A DNA stretch of 64,000 bases from Geomonas ferrireducens (GCF_004917065.1 NZ_SSYA01000001.1:636547-700546), one strand, 5' to 3'; counted from the first letter of the stretch, positions 42,664 through 50,767 are shown. The notes: generated from the sequence alone by a model not told the origin. Translations and numbers: made by a program.

Positions 42664-45567
42664 ATGGCCCCCTACCTCAACCACTTACAGCCTACGGAAC
42701 AACACCTGCGACGCGGCGCGGCCCTAAGCGGCATCGTCGCGGCCGTGATCGGAGCGATACATCTCGTCTTCTGGCTCTCCGGCCTCCTTACCTCAAGCGG
42801 TTTGCACCATTTCGTGATGAAGACGAACGCCTCGTTGTGCCTCCTTCTCTGCGGCCTTGCCGTTGCCGTAGTTGCGGAAGGGCCAAGGGGCGCCAGGAGT
42901 TTGGCGGCCGTCCTGGCGGCACCCGCAGCGGTGATCGCTGCGCTCACCCTGCTCGAGCACCTCCTCGACGTCGATTTCGGCATCGACCAACTCGTGGCGT
43001 ATGAACAGCCGGGTGCACTGGGGGTCCTGCACCCGAACCGGATGGGTCCCCCCGGTGCCACCGCATTCACCCTCTGCGGCATCGGCATCTTTTTGCTGCT
43101 GCAAGGAAAAAGGGTGGCGACCCAGGTGGCCCAGTTGCTGGGGGGCGTCCTTTGCCTGCTGGGTCTGATGGGGTTTCTCGGGTACCTTTACCACGTCGAA
43201 GGGCTCTATGCGGCCCCGCGCGTGACCGGCATCGCCTGGCCTACGACCTTATCGCTCATTCTCCTCGGTATCGGGCTTCTCCTCGCAAGGCCGCGAGATG
43301 CGTTCATGGCGGTATTCACGTCACCCACGCCAGGCGGCTTCGTATCGCGAGCCCTGCTGCTGCCGGCGGTTACCCTCCCCATCCTGCTCGGGTGGCTCGT
43401 CCTCACCGGCGAGGCTTACGGCCTCTACAGCATCACCTTCAGCATAAGCCTCCTCATGCTCTCCTGGATCGTCATCTTCTCGGTGATCGTCTACCAAATA
43501 GGAAAACGCGCGGAGATCCATGTGCAGGCGGTGGAAGGCCAGAAGACCCGCGAAGCGCTGCGCCAAAGCGAGGAAAAGCTGCGGGACATCATCGACAACA
43601 TGGCGGAGGGACTCATCGTCATCGACGTGGAGACCGCGGGGCTCTACTGGAACCGCCGGGCCCTGGAGATGTACGACTTCGAAGAAGAGTCGGACGAAAT
43701 CAAGACCTTCGAGAGCGCGGTCCGAACCATTGAGCTGAGAACGATGGAAGGGGAACTCCTGCCTCTGGAACAGTGGCCGGTTCGTCGGATTATGAGGGGC
43801 GAGGAGCTGCACGACGTCGAGCTTTTGGTAAGGCATCGGGAGCGGACATGGCAGAGGATCTACAGCTATCGGGGTACGGCGATCCGTAATACGCAAGGAA
43901 AACTGCACATGGGAGTCCTGACGATTCGGGACATTACCATCAAAAGGCAGGCCCAGGAGGCGCTCAGGGAAAGCGAGGAACTGCTGAGCACCGTGCTTGA
44001 GACGCTTCCCGTCGGGGTATGGGTGATTACCGCGAGCGGCGACATCCTGCATGCCAACAGGGCTGCTGAAGAGATATGGGGCGGCGCGCCAAAGGTCGGG
44101 ATCGCCGGATACGAAAGGTACAAGGGGTGGCGGACCGATTCCGGAGAAGCGATTGCCGCAGAAGAGTGGGGAGGCGCGCGGGCCATCCTGAAAGGGGAGA
44201 CCATCCTCAACGAAGAAGTGGAGATTGAAGCGTTTGACGGCAGCCGAAAGGTCATCCTTCTTTCCGCGGTCCCCATCAGGAATGACAAAGGCGAGATCAC
44301 CGGGGCCGTCGCGGTAAACCAGGAAATAACGGTGCGCAAGCGGATAGAGACCGCCCTTCGGGAGAGTGAGGAGAAGTTCCGTGCCGTCTTCGAGCAGGCG
44401 GCGGTCGGGATGGGACGGGTCTCCTTTGAAGATGCGCGCTGGATCGATGTCAATGCGGCATTCTGCAACATGTTGGGCTACAGCCGCGAGGAGATGCTGA
44501 CGATTCCCTGGCCCGACATCACTCACCCTGAGGACCTGGACCTTGACCTTGCGCCGTTCAGGAAGATGGCAGCGGGCGAGTTGGACAGCTACAGCGTGGA
44601 GAAGCGCTTCATCCACAAAACGGGGGACCAGGTATGGGCGCGGCTCACCCTGTCGTTGGTGCGCGATTTCGGCGGCAGGCCAAAATTCGAAGTGGCGATC
44701 ATCGAGGACATCACACGCCGGAAAGAAGCGGAGGAGGCCCTGCGCAAGGCGAAGGACGAACTCGAGCTGCGGGTAAGAGAGCGGACGGCGGAGCTGGAGC
44801 AGGCGTACCTTGCGCTGCAGCGGGAAACCGACCAGCGCCTTGCCGCTGTGGAAGACTTACGGGAAAAGGAGCAGCTCCTCGTTCGGCAGAGCCGGCTGGC
44901 GACCATGGGGGAGATGCTGGCCAACATCGCCCACCAGTGGCGGCAGCCGTTGAATGTCCTCGGGCTCGTCGTCCAGCAGTTGCAGCTGACCTACGAATTG
45001 GGGCAGTTCAGCGGCGAGTTCCTGAAGGGGGAGGTCGACAGGGTGATGGCGCTCATCCAGCACATGTCGAACACCATCAATGACTTCAAGGATTTTCTGA
45101 AAGAGGAAAAAGAGCCGCAGCCGTTTGATGTAAATTCCGCCGTGGACGCCACGGTGAAACTTCTGGAAGCGCCTCTTAAAGCGTTGAGCGTCGATCTGCG
45201 TATCGAGGAGGTGGACAAGCTCGTCGTGACCGGGCACCGAAACGAGTTCTCCCACGTCATCATGAATCTGGTGAACAACGCTACGGAAGCGCTCAAGGAG
45301 CGGGGGGTGGCAACGCCGCGGATATCGATCCGCATTTTCAGGGATGGGGGGATTTCTGTGGTCACTGTCGCGGATAACGCCGGGGGCATTCCTGAGGAGA
45401 TATTGCCGCGCATCTTCGAGCCGTACTTCACGACGAAAGGGCCGGAAAAGGGAACCGGGATCGGGCTCTACATGTCCAGGAACATCATCGAGAAGGGCGC
45501 GGGCGGGCGGCTCAGCGTACGGAACACCGAAGACGGTGCGGAATTCAGGATCGAGTTTCCCTGCTAG
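42664..45567 (+). CDS. Sensor histidine kinase: multi-TM N-terminus, three PAS domains, HisKA, HATPase
   Basis: A 967-residue kinase. About eight hydrophobic helices fill residues 18-280 (LSGIVAAVIGAIHLVFWLSG, LGGVLCLLGLMGFLGYLY, ISLLMLSWIVIFSVIVYQI), a MASE-like integral sensor I cannot name. Three PAS domains follow (about 305-430, 435-560, 565-690; the second contains DILHANRAAEEIWGG), then a coiled coil, the His in ANIAHQWRQPLNVLG and a HATPase with DNAGGIPEEI and GTGIGLYMSRNIIEKG. There is no receiver domain, unlike its neighbours. The AHQWRQPL H-box is common among Geobacter kinases. GAGG precedes the ATG. Codon choice in the second half is less GC-skewed than in neighbouring genes. Confidence 0.88.
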   Translation: MAPYLNHLQPTEQHLRRGAALSGIVAAVIGAIHLVFWLSGLLTSSGLHHFVMKTNASLCLLLCGLAVAVVAEGPRGARSLAAVLAAPAAVIAALTLLEHLLDVDFGIDQLVAYEQPGALGVLHPNRMGPPGATAFTLCGIGIFLLLQGKRVATQVAQLLGGVLCLLGLMGFLGYLYHVEGLYAAPRVTGIAWPTTLSLILLGIGLLLARPRDAFMAVFTSPTPGGFVSRALLLPAVTLPILLGWLVLTGEAYGLYSITFSISLLMLSWIVIFSVIVYQIGKRAEIHVQAVEGQKTREALRQSEEKLRDIIDNMAEGLIVIDVETAGLYWNRRALEMYDFEEESDEIKTFESAVRTIELRTMEGELLPLEQWPVRRIMRGEELHDVELLVRHRERTWQRIYSYRGTAIRNTQGKLHMGVLTIRDITIKRQAQEALRESEELLSTVLETLPVGVWVITASGDILHANRAAEEIWGGAPKVGIAGYERYKGWRTDSGEAIAAEEWGGARAILKGETILNEEVEIEAFDGSRKVILLSAVPIRNDKGEITGAVAVNQEITVRKRIETALRESEEKFRAVFEQAAVGMGRVSFEDARWIDVNAAFCNMLGYSREEMLTIPWPDITHPEDLDLDLAPFRKMAAGELDSYSVEKRFIHKTGDQVWARLTLSLVRDFGGRPKFEVAIIEDITRRKEAEEALRKAKDELELRVRERTAELEQAYLALQRETDQRLAAVEDLREKEQLLVRQSRLATMGEMLANIAHQWRQPLNVLGLVVQQLQLTYELGQFSGEFLKGEVDRVMALIQHMSNTINDFKDFLKEEKEPQPFDVNSAVDATVKLLEAPLKALSVDLRIEEVDKLVVTGHRNEFSHVIMNLVNNATEALKERGVATPRISIRIFRDGGISVVTVADNAGGIPEEILPRIFEPYFTTKGPEKGTGIGLYMSRNIIEKGAGGRLSVRNTEDGAEFRIEFPC

Positions 45568-45597
45568 CGGTGACAGGTCCGGATGACGAGATTCAAA

Positions 45598-45930
45598 CTA
45601 AGGACGCTGTGACGCGGTTACCGGAGGCCTCTGCAGGACAACCTTCTCGCCGCGCGCTATCTCACGCTGAAAGCTCTCGGGAATGCGAGCCCAGTCCAAG
45701 ACGTCGACCAGTATCGGTAGCCCGCTTTCGCGGAGCGCCTCCCGCAGGGAATAAAGGTCGGCTTGCGGCGTCCCGATCTCCAAAGGATTCCTGACCACCA
45801 GGTCGAGATCGCTCCCGTCGTGGGACGTCCCCTGGACCCGGCTGCCGTAGGCCCATACTTCCGCATCGGGGACATGAACGGCAAGAAGCTCGCGTACGAT
45901 CTCCAGCCATTCCGGGCGAATATCAAGCAT
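45598..45930 (-). CDS. MntA-type nucleotidyltransferase (antitoxin)
   Basis: A 110-residue minimal nucleotidyltransferase with the signature AYGSRVQGTSHDGSDLDLVV: the GS-x10-D-x-D pattern for metal and nucleotide binding. Small MNT proteins paired with HEPN proteins act as antitoxins that AMPylate a Tyr in the toxin. The ATG at 45930 lies inside the end of the HEPN gene, an 8-base overlap, so the two are co-translated. The longer frame to 46155 reads through the HEPN gene and is not used. Confidence 0.88.
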   Translation of the reverse strand: MLDIRPEWLEIVRELLAVHVPDAEVWAYGSRVQGTSHDGSDLDLVVRNPLEIGTPQADLYSLREALRESGLPILVDVLDWARIPESFQREIARGEKVVLQRPPVTASQRP

Positions 45931-46360
45931 CGTGCCCGCCGTTTCCCAATCGCTCACGCAAGGTTGCCTCCAGAGCGCGGGCATCCGTGAGGAATCCCGG
46001 CAGCAGCTTAAGAGTATCTTCGGCGAAACCGACGCCGTAGTCATGGGCGGTGCTGTTTCTGTTGTCGCGATAGATGAACCAGCGTGCCACAGTGTCTGTA
46101 TCGAGCAGGCCGTGCTTGGCTGCGTGCCGCAGCACATCTTTGTAGGTGAGGGCATCGACTTCCCTTGGGCTGCCGGTGAACGCCTTCAGAGCCTTACGCA
46201 GGAGTTTTCCACCCGTCTCAAGAGTCAGTTCGAAACCTTTCACCACTGCGTTTCGAAAAATCTCGTAGTCGATGCTTTCAGGGTCGGATTTGCCGAGGAG
46301 GGTCAGGGATGTTTCGAGGGTCTTGATGCAGCGAGCAAAGTGATCGGTGTTGAGGTACAT
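45923..46360 (-). CDS. HEPN-domain protein, HI0074/HepT-like (toxin)
   Basis: A 145-residue all-helical protein of the HI0074 (nucleotidyltransferase substrate-binding) group. The HEPN RNase motif RX4H appears as RNSTAHDYG near residue 105, followed by the Tyr that partner MNT enzymes AMPylate in HepT. The start ATG 46360 follows CCGGAGGTGCC. HEPN toxins cleave RNA, often tRNA. A tRNA-Phe gene and its terminator lie directly upstream, a common insertion point for mobile toxin-antitoxin modules. Toxicity of this subgroup is less certain than for classical HepT. Confidence 0.85.
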   Translation of the reverse strand: MYLNTDHFARCIKTLETSLTLLGKSDPESIDYEIFRNAVVKGFELTLETGGKLLRKALKAFTGSPREVDALTYKDVLRHAAKHGLLDTDTVARWFIYRDNRNSTAHDYGVGFAEDTLKLLPGFLTDARALEATLRERLGNGGHDA

Positions 46361-46407
46361 GGCACCTCCGGATCGAAGCTGGGAGGATGAGCTCCCATAG
46401 AGTTTGT

Positions 46408-46439
46408 AAAAAAAGAGGTCAGCTATTCCTAGCTGACCT
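46408..46439 (-). terminator. Intrinsic terminator after tRNA-Phe
   Basis: Stem AGGTCAGCT / AGCTGACCT with a 6-base loop, followed on the minus strand by seven T residues. It lies 15 bases after the tRNA 3' end. Confidence 0.9.
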
Positions 46440-46453
46440 TCTTTATTTTTGGG

Positions 46454-46529
46454 TGGTGCCCAGAGACGGAATCGAACCGCCGACACGAGGATTTTCAATC
46501 CTCTGCTCTACCGACTGAGCTATCTGGGC
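46454..46529 (-). tRNA. tRNA-Phe (GAA)
   Basis: A 76-nt cloverleaf read on the minus strand. Acceptor GCCCAGA pairs with TCTGGGC, discriminator A and an encoded CCA follow. The D-arm (GCTCAGTCGGTAGAGC), anticodon loop TTGAAAA giving GAA, and T-arm GGCGGTTCGATTCCGTC are all regular. It has its own promoter and terminator. Confidence 0.98.
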
Positions 46530-46540
46530 AAGAGACCAAC

Positions 46541-46569
46541 TTTATACTTTGAATCGCCGATTGTGTCAA
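46541..46569 (-). promoter_or_regulatory. Sigma-70 promoter of tRNA-Phe
   Basis: On the minus strand TTGACA (46569-46564) and TATAAA (46546-46541) are separated by exactly 17 bases, and transcription would start within a few bases of the mature tRNA. The 46570-46752 gap beyond it shows nothing else. Confidence 0.9.
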
Positions 46570-46752
46570 CCCTTTTCTTCTAATTTTTACAGCCAGTCTT
46601 CAATGTCCTTCACTTCAGACACACAGCCGCTTTGCTGACAAAGAGAAACGTCCCTTCCTCACCCTATCCCCTCCCGCCTGCGGACTGAAGCTCTACGGGT
46701 GGGCTAGGGGACGCGGGAGACGGGCTCCAGCTGAAACCGACCGCAAATGACG

Positions 46753-47316
46753 CTAGGCGCGGGAGATGAAACGACCGTCGCGGGTATCCACTTTGATTTT
46801 CTCGCCGGTTTCGAGGTACGGCGGCACCTGCAGACGCAGGCCGGTCTCGAGGAGCGCTTCCTTGGTCTGTGCCGTGGCGGTGGCGTTCTTCAGCGCGGGG
46901 GCGGTCTCGGTGACGATGAGTTCGACGACCATGGGGAGGTCGACGCTCACCATGCGCTCCTGAAAGATGCCGAGCTGCACTTCGGTACCGTCCAGAAGGA
47001 AGGGGGCGATGGCTTCGAAGTTGTCTTCTTCCATCTCGAACTGCTCGTAGTTTTCGAGGTCCATGAAGACGCCGCGGCCGCCGTCGGCGTAGAGGAACTG
47101 CCCCTTGTGACGCTCGAAGTCCGCCTCGTCGACCTTGTCGCCGGAACGGAAGGTCTTTTCGAGCACCTGCGCGGTGAGCAGGTTGCGGTACTTGGTCTTC
47201 ACCATGGTGTTGGCGCCGCGGGCGGAGGGGGACTGGAAGGCAACATCGAGGAGTACGCAGGGGGCGCCGTCAAGCTTGATGACGAGGCCCTTCTTGAAGT
47301 CGTTAGTGGTATACAT
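46753..47316 (-). CDS. efpL: Elongation factor P-like protein EfpL (YeiP)
   Basis: A 187-residue three-domain EF-P paralogue that enters the ribosomal E-site and relieves stalling at proline-rich and related motifs. The tip of domain I reads FQSPSARGAN, which matches E. coli YeiP/EfpL (QSPTARGAA) and not the K34 loop KPGKGQA of canonical EF-P; the tip residue is Arg33. The C-terminal part (LELIVTETAP-like VELIVTETAPALKN, TGLRLQVPPYLETGEKIKVDTRDGRF) is family-typical. ATG 47316 follows AAGGAG; a TTG two codons upstream is less likely. A lone genome copy of this type would have to do the work of EF-P, which cannot be judged from this window. Confidence 0.88.
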   Translation of the reverse strand: MYTTNDFKKGLVIKLDGAPCVLLDVAFQSPSARGANTMVKTKYRNLLTAQVLEKTFRSGDKVDEADFERHKGQFLYADGGRGVFMDLENYEQFEMEEDNFEAIAPFLLDGTEVQLGIFQERMVSVDLPMVVELIVTETAPALKNATATAQTKEALLETGLRLQVPPYLETGEKIKVDTRDGRFISRA

Positions 47317-47342
47317 GCTCAATCTCCTTTACGAAATGTCCC

Positions 47343-47371
47343 TTTTTAGCAGAATTCTGTGATAAGTTCAA
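47343..47371 (-). promoter_or_regulatory. Candidate promoter of efpL
   Basis: On the minus strand TTGAAC (47371-47366) and TAAAAA (47348-47343) are spaced by 17 bases, 27 bases before the efpL start. Confidence 0.5.
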
Positions 47372-47411
47372 CCGCGCCATAAGGCGGCAGTGACAGTTAA
47401 ATGGAGGCAGA

Positions 47412-47609
47412 GTGAAGATAGATACTGAGTTTATAAAGCTGGACAGTTTTCTGAAGGCGGTGGATGCGGTTTGCTCGGGCGGCGAGGCGAAGATCATCAT
47501 AGGCGAGGGGATGGTATCGGTGAACGGCGAAGTGGAACTGCGCCGCGGCAGGAAACTGCGTCCAGGCGACAAGGTGGAGCTTGGGGGAAAAAGCTTCCTC
47601 GTGGAGTAG
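47412..47609 (+). CDS. Small S4-domain RNA-binding protein (YbcJ-like)
   Basis: A 65-residue stand-alone S4 domain: FIKLDSFLKAVDAVCSGGEA, then KIIIGEGMVSVNGEVELRRG, RKLRPGDKVELGG. This is the size and motif order of YbcJ/YaaA-type proteins, which bind structured RNA. The ATG follows GGAGGCAGAGTG. Divergent from efpL and ending 2 bases from the convergent SUI1 gene, so this is a compact cluster of translation-related genes. Confidence 0.88.
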   Translation: MKIDTEFIKLDSFLKAVDAVCSGGEAKIIIGEGMVSVNGEVELRRGRKLRPGDKVELGGKSFLVE

Positions 47610-47611
47610 CC

Positions 47612-47974
47612 TCATCCCCCGGCGCGCTTTGCCTTGTAGCCGCGTTTCAGGAGTTCGGCAAGAAGTACCTCGGCATGGTCGCCCTGGATCTCGATCACGC
47701 CGTCTTTCGCGGTACCGCCGCAGCCGCAGCGCTTCTTCAGTTCAGCGGCCAGTGTGGTGAGCGCCGCGGCGTCGAGAGGAAGTCCGGTGATGACGATGAC
47801 AGTCTTGCCGCCGCGCCCCTTGGTCTCCCGCCTGAGCCGCACGGTGCCGTCGCCGGCGGGTGCTGCGGACTTCTTGCAGATGCAGGATTTGGCGGGCTTG
47901 CCGCAGCCGGGGCACATGCGGCCGAATTCGGATGAGTAGACTACCGGGGCGTCATTCGAGCTGGTCTTTTTCAT
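47612..47974 (-). CDS. yciH: SUI1/eIF1-family translation factor (YciH)
   Basis: A 120-residue homologue of eukaryotic eIF1. The N-terminal zinc-binding-like cluster has four Cys (CPGCGKPAKSCIC) and the SUI1 domain (about 45-118) includes KGRGGKTVIVITGLPLD and the loop KKRCGCGGTAKDGVIEIQGD. E. coli YciH modestly improves start-codon selection fidelity. I place the start at 47974 because the upstream frame reads into repeat sequence. Confidence 0.9.
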   Translation of the reverse strand: MKKTSSNDAPVVYSSEFGRMCPGCGKPAKSCICKKSAAPAGDGTVRLRRETKGRGGKTVIVITGLPLDAAALTTLAAELKKRCGCGGTAKDGVIEIQGDHAEVLLAELLKRGYKAKRAGG

Positions 47975-48022
47975 GCGTCGTTTGTAGCAGAAAAGGCGCG
48001 GCAGATTCAAGACAAGAAAAAC

Positions 48023-48129
48023 AAAGGCTTTAACGCAAAGACGCCAAGAGAGAACCAAAAGGAAGGTTTCCCCCCCCAAATCTTTCCTTTGCGCCTTGGC
48101 GGCTTTGCGTCTTTGCGTTAAAGCCTTTT
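48023..48129. repeat. Long imperfect intergenic palindrome (CGCAAAGACGCCAAG type)
   Basis: The left arm AAAGGCTTTAACGCAAAGAC continuing GCCAAG (48023-48048) is matched by its reverse complement at 48095-48129, with an insertion of about 9 bases in the right arm and a 45-base centre. It lies between the YciH and RNase Z-like genes and could form a long hairpin in RNA. Such arms are a known kind of dispersed repeat in Geobacter-like genomes. Confidence 0.85.
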
Positions 48130-48133
48130 GCTT

Positions 48134-49213
48134 TTAAATCTCCACCGGCCTGGGCACCTCGCTCTCCATGATGGGGCGCGGCGTGAGCCGGTCGGGGATC
48201 TTCAATACGGTGGTCCCGGCCGGCGGTTCGATCTCCTGGTAGAGCGGCTCGCTGCCACGCTGGTTCGTCTTCGAGAAATGCATGGGGAGCACGTACCTCG
48301 GGCGCAACCGGTCCAAGAGCATGTTGAATTCGGTGGTGCAGAGGTGCCGCGACAACTGCGCCTTTTGTTGCTGCGATGCAAGGAAGGCGCACTCGCATAC
48401 CAGCAGTGTCACCCCCTCCAGAAGCCCGGCCAACTGCTCCAAGTTGTCCTTGGAGTAGCCGATGTCGGTGCAGTAACCGATGCTGGCCGGCTCCTCGATC
48501 TTCCGGATACGCCGGTACAGTGACGCAGCATCGGGCTCCCACCTCTCTTCCACCCCGCCGTCACCTCCATGCAGGTAACTGATGCGCTGGCCCTCCATCG
48601 CCCCGTCGCGAAACAAGCGCTCCATCTCCTTCAGCCAGTTTCCCCTCACCACCCCTTCCGCTGCCATACGTGCTTCATCGACCACGAAGGCGGCCCCCTC
48701 GTCCACACGATAGGCCATTACCGGAATGCGGTGCTCGCATTGCGTCGAGGTTACCTTGAGGTGCCGGTTCTCATAGAGGATCCCGTTGCGCTCCCCTTCC
48801 CTGCTCGCCGCGAAGGCCTCTGCCCCGCGGTAGAGCGTGCTGCTGACGCGCCCGTTTCCATCCACCTCGTTCACCCTGAAGTTTCCCCAGAAGGTGTCGG
48901 CGAGGTTCCAGTCGTAGCAGGCGAACTTGCTTGCCATACGGCTTGAGAGCCCTGCCGGACCGAAGACGTCGATGGTGCGGGGCGAGGCGTGGCTGTGGCG
49001 GATGACGCTGTCCATCCCCATGAAGTGGTCCATGTGGGCGTGGCTTATGAAGATGGCATCGATGGAGGTGTAAACCCTTTTGGCGAGATGATGCATCTTG
49101 CCGCAGTCGAAGAGAATGGCGCGCCCGGTTGGTCTCACCCGGACCAGGAGCAGCGGATCATCAAAGAGACCGGCGAAGAAGGTCGGTTCGAGGTAGCGGA
49201 ACGGTTTCGGCAT
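48134..49213 (-). CDS. RNase Z-like metallo-beta-lactamase-fold hydrolase
   Basis: A 359-residue MBL-fold protein. The zinc motif HxHxDH is present as FISHAHMDHFMGMD. Further metal ligands are likely in CEHRIPVMAYRVDE and in the C-terminal MHFSK segment. The IGYCTDIGYSKDNLEQLAGLLEG stretch resembles ribonuclease Z, but the protein is longer than RNase Z and its substrate is uncertain. I use ATG 49213 because the longer frame overlaps the divergent promoter region that contains an FNR-type box. Confidence 0.78.
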   Translation of the reverse strand: MPKPFRYLEPTFFAGLFDDPLLLVRVRPTGRAILFDCGKMHHLAKRVYTSIDAIFISHAHMDHFMGMDSVIRHSHASPRTIDVFGPAGLSSRMASKFACYDWNLADTFWGNFRVNEVDGNGRVSSTLYRGAEAFAASREGERNGILYENRHLKVTSTQCEHRIPVMAYRVDEGAAFVVDEARMAAEGVVRGNWLKEMERLFRDGAMEGQRISYLHGGDGGVEERWEPDAASLYRRIRKIEEPASIGYCTDIGYSKDNLEQLAGLLEGVTLLVCECAFLASQQQKAQLSRHLCTTEFNMLLDRLRPRYVLPMHFSKTNQRGSEPLYQEIEPPAGTTVLKIPDRLTPRPIMESEVPRPVEI

Positions 49214-49234
49214 GCGCAGAATTTTACCATTAGA

Positions 49235-49248
49235 TTGACCTGCATCAA
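49235..49248. promoter_or_regulatory. FNR/DNR-like operator
   Basis: TTGACCTGCATCAA is an almost perfect TTGA(C/T)-N4-ATCAA palindrome, the site bound by FNR/DNR-family regulators. It lies between the divergent RNase Z-like gene (22 bases from its start) and the cupin gene (67 bases from its start). Confidence 0.6.
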
Positions 49249-49315
49249 TTGCAACACACTCTCTGCGGGTTACAGTTCCTATCAAGAACGCACATCACTG
49301 ACAAGGAGTAACGAC

Positions 49316-49648
49316 ATGGCAGAGAAAAAAGGCGTGGCACTAGGCGAGGCATTGAATCTGGCGAATCTGGCGGGCTATCAGGACGGCGCGGTAGTCAGCA
49401 GGACGGTCATAGACAAGCCGGTAGGCACCATCACCGCCTTCGCCTTCGATGCTGGTGAAGGGCTGAGTGAACACACCGCTCCCTACGATGCCTTCGTGCA
49501 GGTGATCGACGGCGAAGCGGAAATCAACATAGACGGGAAGGCCCACAACGTGACGGCCGGAGAAATCATCATCATGCCGGCGAACAGACCGCACTCGCTG
49601 CGCGCGGTGAAACGCTTCAAGATGCTTTTGGTGATGATCAGGGCTTAA
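49316..49648 (+). CDS. Small cupin-domain protein
   Basis: A 110-residue single cupin. Motif 1 is degenerate (EGLSEHTAPYDAFVQVIDGEAE, His but no second canonical His pair) and motif 2 reads AGEIIIMPANRPHSLRA. AAGGAG precedes the ATG at 49316; an open frame running back to 48989 crosses the neighbouring promoter and is not used. Small cupins of this kind bind a metal and often have detoxification or sensing roles. The FNR-like box upstream suggests control by oxygen or nitric oxide. Confidence 0.88.
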   Translation: MAEKKGVALGEALNLANLAGYQDGAVVSRTVIDKPVGTITAFAFDAGEGLSEHTAPYDAFVQVIDGEAEINIDGKAHNVTAGEIIIMPANRPHSLRAVKRFKMLLVMIRA

Positions 49649-49659
49649 AATCTAAAAGC

Positions 49660-49785
49660 GGATCACAGAGGCCACGGAGGAAAGGCCACGGCCCACGCAG
49701 AGGGAATCCAGGGTAAAGACAAAACGTTTCTGTTTTTCCTCTGTGCCTTCTGTGGACCTCAGTGACCTCTGTTGTAACGCTTTTG
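49660..49785. repeat. Imperfect intergenic palindrome, CACAGAGG family (copy 1)
   Basis: Left arm ATCACAGAGGCCACGGAGGA and right arm around TCCTCTGTGCCTTCTGTGG form an imperfect inverted repeat. It shares its arms with the copy at 53519-53640. Confidence 0.8.
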
Positions 49786-49855
49786 TTTGACCCTTTTTCA
49801 ACCATGGGCTATGCTCCGATTCGTTGCAGCAACAGCAATTTGTCGGAGCGGGATT

Positions 49856-50707
49856 ATGGTTTTTTTCAATGTCGAGCAGTGGCGGCAGCACGTCGCCCTT
49901 GATGTCGGAACGGCAACCACTCGTATCGCCACCGGTAACTCACAGCTCTTCGAGCTCCCTTCAAAAATCGGCGCCACCAAGGCGCTGCGCAACGGGGTCG
50001 TCGTGGACGGCGACGCCGCATACCGAATCCTGCACCCCATCCTGGAATGCCGCCGGGTCTTCGGCATCGTCAAGCCGAGCATCCTCGGCTGCGCCCCGAC
50101 TGACGCGAGCGAGCAAGAAAGGGGGCTGCTGGAGGAGTGCATCATGAAGGCGGGCGCGGCCTCGGTGTCCATAATTCCGGAACCGTTAGCCGCCGCGGTC
50201 GGAGCCGGCCTGGACGTCTCATCTCCCTATGCCCAGATGGTGGTCGACATCGGGGAGGGGGTAACCGATTGCGCGGTGATCCGCTCCGGAAGGCTCGTCG
50301 CAAGCTACGCCCTAAGGGGCGGGTGCTGCCGGATGCGTGAGGCCATCGCAGCCCGCCATTGCATGAGCGAGGACGCGGCTGACCTGCTCCTGCGCGACTG
50401 CGGCATCAAGGCACCTGAGGATGTCTTGGGAAGCATGGCGGTCGCGGCTGCCGTCAAGCCGGTCCTGGAAGAAATCGCCGATGGCGTCGACTCCTTCCTG
50501 AGGGACCTGCCCGACGAATACGGATGCGACATCATCTACGGCGGCATCTGCCTTACCGGCGGCGGCGCGCTCATCCCCGGGGTGCGCAGGCTGCTCGAAG
50601 ACCGCACCGGCGTCAACATCACCCGTGCAAGAAATCCGCGTCGCGCAGTAGTCGAGGGTGCGCGCGCCATCCTCCCGGTCGTCGTCATGCTGAACCGGTG
50701 GAAGTAG
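49856..50707 (+). CDS. Divergent MreB-like actin homologue
   Basis: A 283-residue actin-fold protein. Phosphate-1 loop HVALDVGTATTRIA, the segment IIPEPLAAAVGAGLDVS, phosphate-2 loop MVVDIGEGVTDCAV and adenosine motif CLTGGGALIPGV align with MreB. It is about 60 residues shorter than MreB (around 345), with reduced subdomains, and GGG in phosphate-2 has become GEG. mreC and mreD are not adjacent. The start at 49856 follows GGAGCGGG; the frame opens earlier at 49787. It may be a second, specialised MreB paralogue. Confidence 0.82.
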   Translation: MVFFNVEQWRQHVALDVGTATTRIATGNSQLFELPSKIGATKALRNGVVVDGDAAYRILHPILECRRVFGIVKPSILGCAPTDASEQERGLLEECIMKAGAASVSIIPEPLAAAVGAGLDVSSPYAQMVVDIGEGVTDCAVIRSGRLVASYALRGGCCRMREAIAARHCMSEDAADLLLRDCGIKAPEDVLGSMAVAAAVKPVLEEIADGVDSFLRDLPDEYGCDIIYGGICLTGGGALIPGVRRLLEDRTGVNITRARNPRRAVVEGARAILPVVVMLNRWK

Positions 50708-50767
50708 CACCCGCCCAGCCTCCCCTCGTCCCGTCCGGTATCCGCTAAAAATCTCGTATTACAGGAA

